From Suillus spraguei (Eukaryota; Basidiomycota; Agaricomycetes; Boletales; Suillaceae), in the NCBI GenBank assembly GCA_016800925.1, contig JABCPU010000108.1, forward strand, positions 116,777-180,776: a stretch of 64,000 nt of DNA. Direction: 5' to 3'. A program made the translations under genes and the position numbers. The notes below the pieces were generated by a model, which saw only the letters and a program-made list of their open reading frames with translations, was not told where the DNA came from and made no database searches. Shown in pieces: positions 20,005-30,048 of the stretch (position 1 is the stretch's first letter; each line of letters starts with the position of its first letter).

Positions 20005-20804
20005 CAGTACACTTTTTCATAATGCATGGCCCCATAATGCATAATTTTGATAATGCATCACCTTTGGGTGGGTCCCATTGAGGGACGCGGGCAATATGCA
20101 TGCGAAACGCATAACGCATAAGCCTCCGGGCTGATTTATGCATTATGAGGCCGTGTTCAGGTCAGCATCAGTCACTGTCAGCACCTATACTAATGTAGTT
20201 TAGACTATCTAAAGTGCATAGCGGTGTCAAAATTTGTCTTTGTTCTCCTCTTGCATGTCCAATAAGACCCGCAAATTTGAAGGCAGTTATGGATGCCGAG
20301 GGTGACATAGCTACTGCACACGAAGCTGTTGGTACACTAGCTACTACTGCATCTCAACGAACTGGCCTCAAGATCCGGATTCCCGCATGTCCAAAGATAC
20401 CCACCCAAGTTACAACCCTCGAGATTGAACTCATGGATTCAGTTGGCGGTCTGAAGTCTCGTAACCGAATTTTTGGCTAGCCACCCACAATCGAAGAGCT
20501 TTTGGACCTTGTTGAAGAGAGGGAAGTTGGTGATCATGATTACGAGTTTCCAGGTGGGGACAACGAGATTGTCGAGGAAGTTCAAAGACAAATGGCAATT
20601 AAGAGGGGGGATATCATGGAGGTGGATTCAGATAGCGAGGACGGCGACAAAGATGAAAACGCGACGCCGGAGTACACTTTCACGCAAGTATTCACATGGC
20701 ATCACAATGTGTCACATATGTCACACAACTTGGTAATGCATAAGGGGTGATAATGCATAGCCTGGGAGGGGTCCCGACGTTATGCGTTATGAAAAAGTGT
20801 ACTG
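20005..20804. mobile_element. Non-autonomous pogo/Fot (Tc1-mariner) element, 800 bp
   Basis: Terminal inverted repeats CAGTACACTTTTTCATAA (20,005-20,022) and its complement ending at 20,804, flanked on both sides by the TA dinucleotide (20,003-20,004 and 20,805-20,806). That is the usual target duplication of the Tc1-mariner/pogo superfamily. Subterminal TAATGCATAA motifs occur at both ends. The interior keeps only the C-terminal part of a transposase, so the element is an internal deletion derivative. It sits immediately before the duplicated flank of HET3. Confidence 0.88.
20484..20750 (+). pseudogene. C-terminal remnant of pogo/Fot transposase
   Basis: The frame begins PTIEELLDLVEEREVGDHDY and continues with EIVEEVQRQMAIKRGDIMEV and the acidic DSDSEDGDKDE. 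This is the acidic linker after the DDE domain in fungal Fot/pogo (Tigger-like) transposases, as I recall the family. The catalytic DDE domain and the CENP-B-type HTH are absent, and the frame ends in the right terminal repeat. Non-functional. The upstream frame 20,214-20,480 is out of phase and not recognisable. Confidence 0.7.
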
Positions 20805-20814
20805 TAGTTACTTT

Positions 20815-21982
20815 ATGATATATAACATGGTCCTCCAGCAGTCAAAGCACGAGGATATTCACAGGTTGGCCTTCTTTTTGGAACATGATAATTTGTATGA
20901 CGTTGATAGGTAGTTTTAGCTGGTGTAGGAAACAGTCTTGGCGATTTGCAAGCACGCCGAGAGCTAGAATGCGATTGGACGATACGATGGCCACAACTTC
21001 CTAGTTGGTGATGTTGTTCCATGTTGGGTACAGCACACACTTCAAGCTGAGGGCTTCTCAGAGGCTGGTTTTGACGTACGAGCTGTGCAAATGGAGAATG
21101 AAAGCGAGGAAAGACGAAGAGTATAAGAGTGGGACTGAGGAGATGAACGGGTATCTAAAACTGCCCCGTGAGCAAGAGATATAGCAATCACCAACCTGTG
21201 CTGTCCAGTTTCTTTCCCTATACTTTACACCAATTGTTCACATCCAGAGATAAGGCGGCGGGGAGGACCAGCAAATTCATCGCAAATACTAATAGTGTGT
21301 CTGCCTGGTCTCGTAGGCGTATCACGCTCTATTTGCAACAGGACGCGCACAGTGCCTGCGTCGTACTCAAGACGAGGAAAAGATGTCGTCTAACGTAATC
21401 CCTTGTAGACATGCGCAATTCGACACATTCACCGATAAGCATCTCCATCTCAGCAGTCGACCTTCATATCCATGAGTTGAGGCATAACAGCTCGAACAGA
21501 TGGGAGGTGGCTTACTTTTTGTATGATTGCCGTGAAGAAAGCGCTACCTAATGTGTACAGTGTGTAATTTTGCATCTTGTGTTCTGGTTCCGAAAGACGA
21601 ATGTTCCAGACCGTCAACTTGTATTCCAAATGACCATCAGCATGTTCCAGTATCTCGTATGCAGTGCAGGCACTGCAGGGAGACTCGTACTTTTTCGGGT
21701 ATCACGAAGGCAATGCATTGCTGTATCGATGGCGTAGCAGAAGAATGTCAATGTACGTGATGATGTGCTGAATATAGATCCACAGGTCCTCGTGTCTGTT
21801 CATTCAACGCAGGGTTCCCAAGCGTTTAAAGACGAGAATTTTAGTGCTTGTATCCCTTCCAGAGTCTTCAGGGAACCACCGCTACCAGAGGTCGTCAACT
21901 GTGAGCTTATCACCATCATATGACATTCTGTGCTTTTTAACATTCCTAGACTATTTTCAAGTCACTGGACGACGTTCTTACC
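20815..21982 (+). repeat. Duplicated upstream flank of HET gene, copy 3
   Basis: Positions 20,843-21,340 match 9,190-9,690 (GCACGAGGATAT, GAATGCGATTGGA, GAGGGCTTCTCAGAGGCTGG). Positions 21,361-21,982 match the flanks directly upstream of HET1 and HET2. No gene is called in it. Confidence 0.78.
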
Positions 21983-23554
21983 ATGAACGCTTCTGCCGCT
22001 GCAACAAACAGCCATGACTCCCTCAAAAATCTCGTGAATGACGTATTCAATGAATATATCACCAACGAGATGCCCATTCGTCTACTTCATATCACCAAAG
22101 TCGACAAGAAGACAAGTTTTCGACTCGTAGAAAGGGATTTCGTTAGGCAGCACTTCAAAAATGTCCCCGACAACATTTATAAAGATTTTATGCTCGTGGA
22201 CGAGGAGAGGGAGGAACGCATCAAAGTGCGCGTGAAGGAGGAACTCAAGTATGCTGTCCTCTCGCATAGATGGTTGCCGGGCACGCAAGAGCCTCTGTAT
22301 CACCAGGTACTCAAGGGACCGACGGAAGCCCCTGATGTCCACGAGCTAGGATGGGATAAGCTTCAACATTTTTGCAGTACAGCGAAGGATATCCACGACT
22401 GCGAATTCGCTTGGACCGATACGTCCTGTATAGACAAAACAAGCAGCTCAGAGTTGGACGAATCCATCCGCTCCATGTTTCGCTGGTACAGAAATTCCCA
22501 TGTTTGCATCGCTTTCCTTTCGGAAACGGCAGACCTCGTTGCTCTTAAACTCCAGGAGAAGGAAAAGACAGTTGATGTTTGGTTCGAAAGAGGATGGACG
22601 CTTCAAGAGCTCCTTGCTCCATCGCAAATCAAATTCTACGGATCAAACTGGGAGCCCCTCACAGACTTTATGAACGACAGACGCAACAAAGACATCATGG
22701 AAAAGATATCAACACTCACCGATATCCATATGGATGATCTCGAGTCATTCACTCCTGGTATAGACCGAGTGCCAGAAAAGATGTTGTGGGCATCCAAGAG
22801 GCGAACGACTCGCATCGAAGACATGGCGTACTCCGTCATCGGAATATTTGATATCAGCCTCATGATCACATATGGTGAAGGCAACAGAGCCTTCTTCCGT
22901 CTCATGGAGGAGATAATGAAGAGATACGACAAATGGGATGTGTTTTTATGGAGCGGTCGTCGTTCCCGCTATAACCCGGCCCTCCCGGATGCTCCGCACT
23001 GTTATACTCCGCATTGCTATGCTCCGCACTGCCCTTATCCGCACTGCTATGCTCCGCACTGCTCTTCTCCAGGCTGCTGTCCCACAGGGTGTATTAAAAC
23101 ACTCCGAAACTCAATTGACCTAGCAGCCGCACGCTACCAGTATGGAGATAGGCGCTTTGCCTTGACCAATCACGGGCTTGAAATCTGGGTGCTTCTACTA
23201 ACTGTCAATGTAGAGGACATCAGTGAAGAGTTGCCTGACTCGAGATGTCTTTTGTTCAAGCATGAACACTTTGAGGCGCGGGCGAGGCACATTGGTCCAG
23301 AGTCTGGCCTTTGTGACATGAACTGGGCAGTAGGTGTCCTGGACTATTCCGTAGACGGTGAGGGAGGGTCCATCGACAGGTTGCAGTTCCGCAACCCGCC
23401 CGGGTCATATACTGCGTTCCTGCTGTCCTCGAATAAACATATACTTGCACATCTACCAGCAACTGCAAAGTGGAAGAAGGAGATGACAAAGGAAGTTGTT
23501 AGAATTAGTCCTCGCGATCACGTAGGAGGACCTGTGACTCTGTTATACCTTTAG
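21983..23554 (+). CDS. HET-domain protein HET3
   Basis: An intact single-exon ORF of 523 residues, closely similar to HET1 along its whole length. HET motifs are present and uninterrupted: YAVLSHRW, AWTDTSCIDK, SELDESIRSMFRWY and WFERGWTLQELLAP, followed by RRTTRIEDMAYSVIGIFDIS and YGEGNRAFFRL. The Cys/His-rich region holds more five-residue units than HET1 (HCYTPHCYAPHCPYPHC and on to PGC), so the repeat number has changed between paralogues. The presumed role is a cell-death effector in non-self recognition. Unlike HET1 and HET2 no NACHT gene follows it within the next several kilobases, so if it works with an NLR it would have to use NLR1 or NLR2 or another locus. Confidence 0.92.
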   Translation: MNASAAATNSHDSLKNLVNDVFNEYITNEMPIRLLHITKVDKKTSFRLVERDFVRQHFKNVPDNIYKDFMLVDEEREERIKVRVKEELKYAVLSHRWLPGTQEPLYHQVLKGPTEAPDVHELGWDKLQHFCSTAKDIHDCEFAWTDTSCIDKTSSSELDESIRSMFRWYRNSHVCIAFLSETADLVALKLQEKEKTVDVWFERGWTLQELLAPSQIKFYGSNWEPLTDFMNDRRNKDIMEKISTLTDIHMDDLESFTPGIDRVPEKMLWASKRRTTRIEDMAYSVIGIFDISLMITYGEGNRAFFRLMEEIMKRYDKWDVFLWSGRRSRYNPALPDAPHCYTPHCYAPHCPYPHCYAPHCSSPGCCPTGCIKTLRNSIDLAAARYQYGDRRFALTNHGLEIWVLLLTVNVEDISEELPDSRCLLFKHEHFEARARHIGPESGLCDMNWAVGVLDYSVDGEGGSIDRLQFRNPPGSYTAFLLSSNKHILAHLPATAKWKKEMTKEVVRISPRDHVGGPVTLLYL

Positions 23555-23847
23555 CACGGCTTTTTTTACCAAGCCTTTACCGCTAGATTTTCGGCCCATT
23601 GTGCTTACATTGTGGGTACATTCTCTCGATAGGTCAATCATTGGTTATACGACTACACTGTCAGACTCGACACTATAGTTATGGACTCGATACATGCCTG
23701 CATTGAAATGCTTTCACGAAAGCATCAATCTCAGTATCGTGTCTTCGATGCAGGGGTACTTCCCCTCGCCCGCCATCGTCACGGGCATTGGAGGCTATGT
23801 TGGTTAGGATCTGACTGAAAGATCCACTGAAGGAGGTTTGGAGCCCA

Positions 23848-23958
23848 GGACAGATGGCCGAGCGGTCCAAGGCGCCAGACTAAGGAGAGAACCAGCTCAT
23901 TTGATGAGCTTATCATCTGGTCTCTTCGGGGGCGTGAGTTCGAATCTCACTCTGTTCA
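23848..23958 (+). tRNA. tRNA-Leu (anticodon AAG) with intron
   Basis: A class II tRNA that folds by eye. Acceptor GGACAGA (23,848-23,854) pairs with TCTGTTC (23,951-23,957), discriminator A. D-arm GCC/GGC with the A box TGGCCGAGCGGTCC. Anticodon stem CCAGA (23,875-23,879) pairs with TCTGG (23,916-23,920). Loop C-T-AAG-G gives anticodon AAG. The intron is about 23,886-23,914 (29 nt) with an internal hairpin AGCTCAT/ATGAGCT. A long variable arm precedes T-arm GTGAG-TTCGAAT-CTCAC, an intact B box. Mature length about 82 nt. It is the only intact member of three copies that follow the HET genes. Confidence 0.93.
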
Positions 23959-26479
23959 AATGTTTTTGGTTGTCGTTCTGCTGAATTTCTAAAGCAGTAA
24001 CGAATTGATTGCCAACGATTGAATTACTACATACATGTTTGGTACCGAATGAATGACTTCAATATCTGTTGCCTCTGCGTGCTCCGATAGCACTCATGCC
24101 TTGCACACCTTAGGCTGAGGAAGCGTGTCTTGATCGTCCGAAATCCAAGTCGCAGTGTTGACATTCTGCACGGACTGCCTGGATCCACGACATATCTCCT
24201 GGAGTTCCTTTAATGCATTGATACCTCAGCTTCCCAACATGCATAGCCCTCTGCCCAAACGGTCAGCCCAGTCTCAGTTACCAACTTGAACACTCGCAGT
24301 GTATGCCGCACGGTTTCTGCTCTTTGTCACCAGCGATTTCGCCAAAGTTGGACATATGTTCCGTATAGCACATCATCCAATATCTTTCAGAAGACCAAGG
24401 TGTAGCGACGGAACATGAAAAGGAACTCAGGAATTAGGAGAGGTCCAAATCAATAGGTTCGGTCTTCAGTTTTCCTAACAGAACATAACGGTTCCAGTGA
24501 CCTAGATGGCTGATTTTAACTAAAAAAGCGACCTACAGGCTTGCAGGCTACAGCACCTTTAGACTTGAATGGCTCAAGAGTTAGAACAAGCGTAGTAGGT
24601 GGAATGCCTTACCATGTTGTCAATTCCTGTCCAGAACACATTTCACGTCGAGAGCGATATTGATGGGCGCGTGGTACATGCGAGATGAAAGAACAAGAGA
24701 AAAAAGTGGAGAGGGAACCCCGGGAACAGAGTTTGGTGAGTCATTGCGGGCGGCTAGATCATTGCACCGTAAGGCTACACACAGGTTCCAATATGGGTTC
24801 GGACGTTCGCGTTGCGAACTTCAACTTCATATACTGCTTCCACCTTCTTCAACACAACACCCAACGCGTTCGGAAGATACGTGACTAGTACTAGCAGCAT
24901 GAGGGCATTATGAAGCCGGCGTTAACGTCGATGCTCTCGTGCCTCGAACTTACGTAGTAGAATACAGATAACGTGGATAACTTGTGCCATGGACCATCGC
25001 ATGAGTTGCCCACTTTTCCTCATCATTTGGTCACACCGACTCTGATGTCGGATGATAGACCACCACGGTAGTAACGTGAGGAGCGCAGAGAACTGAAATT
25101 ATGGAGGTCAGGGTTTTGCTCAATGTGACATTCTTATTTCCTGACGTTGCAATTTGAGTTGAACTAGTATTTGGTGATGAGTGAATATATGCGGAAAAAA
25201 GACTTGCAGGTCCGACGGGGGAATGCATGTGCGTAGTACAAAACATCGAGTAAAAATGTGAGGTCCAGGTCTGCCAGAAATAATCAAAGATGGTCCAGTG
25301 CTTGCTGTGTGAACGGTCAACGTTCAGATCTTATGCCTTGAAGTTGGGTTCAAATTGGGAGTCCGAACGATATGGATCATCAAGTTCCTGCGGCTTACAA
25401 GCACATCATTAGCTTGTTATGAATAACAAACGAAATACCTACCATTGGCGAGTTACTTGGATGTATATACGACTGGTCTACAATAGATATCCGTCTCGAC
25501 CAGTTCTTGACCATAGACCAGGTCAGACGGTTCCACCTGAAGTGCATCCAGAAACTCATCATATTCATGAACCCCACCATCCGCACCAATGTACCACCAT
25601 AGTACATGACAAGGTTTCTTGGAAGGTCTTTGACTGAGTGATCTGACCATATCTTCATCTCGTCACTGTCATGATTCTGCAGGCCACGGCCTATCGCCCA
25701 TAAAATACAAAATGCCAAACGGAGTAAGCCAAGGCCGCGTGGATCCTCTAGGCAAAATCTGTGGGTGGTTGGAATTCGTACTAAAACAGCAAACAAGAGC
25801 CAAGTTCCTGCCATACTGGTGGCATTAACCCTTCCAGCCAAAGAGGGGTACCATGTTGTGAAGATGAAATTGACAACTAGAAGAAGGTAAAACCAGGTGA
25901 GGATAACAATTCGTACCGAGTGTTTATCGATTCGATAAAGGTCATTGTATGTGGATAGGGCATTTAGGTGCCGAATCAGCCGATTTCAATTTCAATTTGG
26001 ACTCTGATCAAGTGAGTCAAGTAAAGTAGAAAGTATAATGTTACATTACCGCGAGTGCCGCAGCACCATTGTCAGATATAGGTGCCCGCAACAAATGTCA
26101 GTAGTCTCCATGCGTAGACTCGCAGGTTTCAAAGGACGTGAATTGATCACTGATCAACTTATCGGGTAAAGGATATCCAAGTTATGAAGGAATGCGCTTA
26201 AGGTACCATGCCTTCTGACTGTCGAAATTGTCTAGTCAACACCTTAGCACGACCTGGGACCGGATTTCAGCAACAGCAACAATGTCAAGTAAGGACCTTG
26301 GAAGCAAAGAAAGGTGGCACTGACCACGTTTCGAGATGGTACCTGCAATTGCGCAGGACAAGCACTGGGAGGTTCTAGTGACCAGCAGCAAGTGTAGTTG
26401 ATGCGTACTCACCATTTGAGAGCACCGCAGCAGTCGCGGCAGTGGTACAACGTTTTCATGATGCCTGCCCGAACTGGAC
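23959..26479. other. Gene-poor region after HET3
   Basis: No gene I can support. The longest frame, 25,395-25,841 on the minus strand (148 residues, hydrophobic, Trp-rich), has no recognisable family or splice structure. On the minus strand near 26,240-26,480 there are short Cys-rich stretches (YHCRDCC, CLSCA), possibly a relic. There is no sign of NACHT or WLQT-repeat sequence, so a third NLR gene is absent here rather than merely frameshifted. Confidence 0.45.
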
Positions 26480-27120
26480 CGCGGCAACACTAGTAGACCT
26501 CGAGATCAGAAGGTTTCTCGTCAAGTTGGAAGTCTAAAAGATGCAACAGGTCAGGATGTTCATGGAACTTAAACGTAATGTTATGATCGGGCCCTTTGCA
26601 ATTGTGCTCAATTCATGCGGTCGTATCTATTCTCATTTATTGCGTGTCATAGCGAACTGAACGACAGTTATGATATCATCCACACTTTATCGAAAGCCAT
26701 ACCCGAAAATCAACTTGTCGTTCGCTTTCAAACCATAGCGGTGGTTGAAGACTTCTTCGCCAAGAAGCGTCATGGTATGCGAAATGATGGACATAGTGGC
26801 CGAATCATCCCTTGCTTCCGCGCTTCCTTCCGGATGCGACATGTACCAAGAAATGGGTTGTCCACAAGAATAGTTGAGGATAACCACGCCCGGAAGTATG
26901 AATGGACAACTCAAGGAGGTGGTCTGGAGCATAGGATATCGAAATAGAAGTGTGGATGGAAATGCGCGGGTTGAAAGATACGTCGATGCTTAGATCTTTG
27001 TCCCTAATCTGGTTTGAGGGGCGCACGCGGAGAAAGCAAGCATGGGAGAGCGTACCAAGTGTATCTTTCAGCTCAATCCGCATTAATGGGAGAGGATGAA
27101 GAGTAAGCATTGATTCCACT
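26480..27120 (-). pseudogene. SET-domain lysine methyltransferase relic (LSMT/SETD type)
   Basis: Read on the minus strand, fragments match the second half of the SET domain in Rubisco-methyltransferase-like proteins of basidiomycetes. They are STRAFPSTLL, PGVVILNYSCGQPISWYMSH (family pattern: PG-D-LNH-RGQP-SW), then GEEVFNHRYGLKANDKLI and FGYGF (family: GEEVFNNYG-K-N-ELILGYGF). After a probable intron, GPDHNITFKF corresponds to the NPDDT-LK segment. The invariant Asn-His of the active-site NH motif has become Asn-Tyr, one reading frame carries a stop just before STRAFPS, and no N-terminal half could be assembled. This was probably a protein-lysine methyltransferase and is now decayed. Confidence 0.6.
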
Positions 27121-27774
27121 CAGCACTGCAGCTTTCCTGACGATCGCGGGTAGCGCCGTAGCTGTTAGTTCCTCGGTAATCCTGCGTGAATTGAAGGGGC
27201 ACTAACAGCGTCCACAGATGGAAAGCTTTTAGTAAGGAAGGTGTCGAAGGACATCGGGAATTGGGCTATATGCATGATCATCAGATATGCACGCAGACGA
27301 TATTAGTTCAACGCGCCTTGAATCGGGGAAGATCTAGTGTAAGTATATGTAAGTGCAAATCAGCTGCCATTCCGATCGCGAGTGCAGGTTAACGAGAATG
27401 GATTCACCAAATAGCGCTATTAGAGCATGTAGCGAATACTTCACATCGACAACCGGCACAAATAATGTCTTATGTTGCAGAGTGTCTGGATTCGCCTGAC
27501 GGCGAAAGTAGATGGTGGAAAGCATGTAAAGTCGTGTTAGGACAGTTGGGTCGAGCACCTTCAAGTTGGGGACTTTGAAGAGATGAGCAAGTGAAAAAAA
27601 CTCGTCATAGGAAGTGAGCCATCGTCAGATCTGAGCTTGCCGGTAGCAAGTACTGCTGGGCTTCGGCCATCAGTGAACCGGAGGAAATATGAGAAAAAAT
27701 GTACGTCGTAGAGAATGGTCTTGGCTCTTCGGCTTCGTCAGGGTGTTTTTTCGGAGTAATACTTACTTTATAGA
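27121..27774. other. Intergenic region with an unassigned minus-strand frame
   Basis: The frame 27,334-27,564 on the minus strand (76 residues, including VLDPTVLTRLYMLSTIYFRR) has a coding-like composition. It could be an exon of the decayed SET gene or of another gene, but I recognise no family. The rest shows nothing. Confidence 0.3.
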
Positions 27775-29324
27775 TTACTTTATAGATACGACAGTGTTGG
27801 TGCCTTCCGTACTGAAAACCCTCACAGAGGCGACTTCAAAGTAGGCATTATCGTAGTCGGTACCACTGCCCACGACCCAGTTGTTGTAGCAAATCCCTGA
27901 GCATGTGTCCTTCCATGTAGCACCGTCGGCTGTAAAATTGTCTTAGCATTCTGCAACGCCCATTGCTCGCAAAGTCTGCTCACCCCAGTCTATTCATTAC
28001 GAGAAATTAACACGAGTTGAACGTTAGCTCAGTCATCGAGCTGATATATGACTGACGTACCTCCGCAGAGGGTGATATCGAAAATCAAGTTCTGGGGCTG
28101 GAAGAACTCTGTGATGTTGCAACCCGTAGAGGGCCAGTTAGCAACAGGAGTTCCAAAAGTAGAGGTATCGATCGTGTTGTCGTTGTTCGACAACGAGCTA
28201 GGTATTTCAGACCTCTGAAAAATTGGTTCAGTACTTGGCAATGGCTATCATTCGTACATTAACTCACCGAGAAGAACCAAATGCTGAATGACACAAAGAG
28301 TTGAGTGATGGGGTCTAACAGAGATAAAAAAGTGATTATTGTACTTTATACCAGTAGAAGCCATCTCGGTCACAAAAGCTCCTCCACCACTGCTCGCAAA
28401 ACCAGCGCCGTAGGAATTAGTCGATGGGTCTGTAACAATGCAACCTTGGTCCTCATTTGAGGCATACGAACAATTTGTGCTGGTAACCAGAGTTGAAGTT
28501 TGATGTTGGGAGACCGCCGTGCATCCCTGTAAAAATAACACGCTAGTGTTGGGGGATGAGCAATCCAGAACAGCACCAGTTCACGAACAGTTTCAGTGTG
28601 CAAGGACATCTGGTTTTGGGTATTGGTATTGATGCCTTCAAATGTATCGATCTCGCCACCCTGTGGCCAGGAAGCTGCTTGACTAACATGATTCGTCAGC
28701 TTTCAAGTAGCATGTAAAGAATGCGATGCTCTCTCTTGAGTAACTCACCTCCACCACGCCGGCCACACGGAGCACTAAATCAAAGACAAATTTTAGCACG
28801 CTAGCATCTTGGCACAAACTGGGTGTACGCACACCATAAGGCGTATGATATATATCAGCTATCCACAAGCTTCCCACTCTGAAAGAGTCGTTGGATGTAA
28901 TTCTGACAGAGTTGCGTTTGTTGTCATCAACCACCTGATGGAAGCTGTTAGTAAAAACGAGATATCTTGCAGAACGACTTACAGTAGAAGTGTTGTCCAC
29001 TTTGATGATGGCATGGTCCGTTGAAGTATCTACGTAAGCCAATTGATATGCGGTTGCATACTGAGCCGAAACATAACTACCGTGAAAATGTTAGATCGCA
29101 AATGCAAAAAGGACACTTGTACTCACACAACATCTCCGTTGTTCAAATTGTCGTCTGAAAAAAGTGAGCTTGAGACATGACAGATTCGAAATAAAGTACG
29201 AACAGTAATTGTAGAAAGTCCAGTCGTCAAAGAAGGTAGAACCATAGTACTCTTTAACCATACAGTACGTCGTGGCCGTCACTGGCGCGACGGAGAAGGC
29301 CAAACAAGCCAGCGCTGTCGCCAT
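27775..29324 (-). CDS. GH16 family endo-beta-1,3(4)-glucanase-like protein
   Basis: A secreted glycoside hydrolase assembled from about ten exons with GT-AG introns. A signal peptide (MATALACLAFSVAPVTA) is followed by YYGSTFFDDWTFYNYYDNLN, YVDTSTDHAIIKVDN, KRNSVRITSNDSF, YHTPYGCSVWPAWW and the active site GGEIDTFEG (ExDxxE, both catalytic Glu present). Then come NQMSLHTETGCTA, TSTFGTPVANWPSTGC, LIFDITLCGDWADGATWKDT and the C-terminal NAYFEVASVRVF. Order and motifs match laminarinase-type GH16 proteins of white-rot fungi, which act on beta-1,3/1,6- or 1,3/1,4-glucans of cell walls. All joins I tried keep the frame, so the gene looks intact. One intron uses a weak donor (GTTCGT). An in-frame ATG at 29,345 would add MLSTHSI, but that stretch lies in a promoter repeat, so I prefer 29,324. 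Confidence 0.87.
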
Positions 29325-29574
29325 AATGGAATGAGTAGACAGCATGATACTCCGGGTAACTAGTAGAGGGCAAATTTTGTGACGCCGTTTACGGGAGATC
29401 TAATCTATAAAGTAAAAGATGTGGCGTTCTTGTGTGGAAGCCACGTTTTGCCACATAATGGAATGAGTAGACAGCATGGAAGCCACGTTTTGCCACATAA
29501 TGGAATGATTAGACAGCATGATACTCCGGGTAACGAGTAGAGGGCAAATTTTGTGACGCCGTTTACGGGAGATC
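29322..29574. repeat. Direct repeats over the GH16 start and promoter
   Basis: A 79-bp segment occurs at 29,322-29,400 and again at 29,496-29,574 with only a few differences. Between the copies a 42-bp unit (GGAAGCCACGTTTTGCCACA...) is repeated in tandem at 29,436-29,477 and 29,478-29,519. The 79-bp unit includes the complement of the upstream start codon, so the start-proximal leader exists in three copies. Confidence 0.9.
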
Positions 29575-30048
29575 GAGCAGCGCCGCCTGAAACAAAGGTT
29601 TACCATCTGTTCTCTTTCTCTTTCACCCACAAGCTAGGAACGACTATCTTCCTTCTGTTATTTTTCCAGTGAAAAGTACCTACAAGCGCTCGACTCAGAC
29701 GCAGGCACTCCATACTGCTTTCCACTATATAATCTAATCTCAATGCCAGGCGACTTTCGGACCCTCTTCAACCACACTCAATCTATACAACAATCGTGTC
29801 GTATCGTCATGCAATTGTAATGACGTTCTCACTTCATTGGATTCGGACTTTGAGAACCAAAAAGATTGCAAGGGAGAACTCAGGACTCGACGTTCAATCA
29901 CTTGAAGTCATGTTTGGCGATGGATGAATACTTCAGTATGTACTTCTGAAATGAGTACATGGGTGTGAAAACACTGAAACCATGGAATAACTATTGCAAT
30001 ATCTTGTCTTCTCTGCCCCAACCGTGCTGCGCCGTGTGGACAAGGTAA
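29575..30048. other. Intergenic region, GH16 promoter and amidohydrolase 3' flank
   Basis: No gene seen. It contains the distal GH16 promoter, with TATATAATC at about 29,727 on the plus strand, and the 3' flank of the convergently ending amidohydrolase gene. Confidence 0.4.

Noticed and set aside
25395..25841. 148-codon minus-strand ORF
   Set aside because: Hydrophobic and Trp-rich but without recognisable family, start context or joining exons; kept only as a remark.
24000..26000. A hidden third NLR gene in unit 3
   Set aside because: I looked for GTAGVGKS, DALDE and WLQT-type sequence in all frames and saw none.
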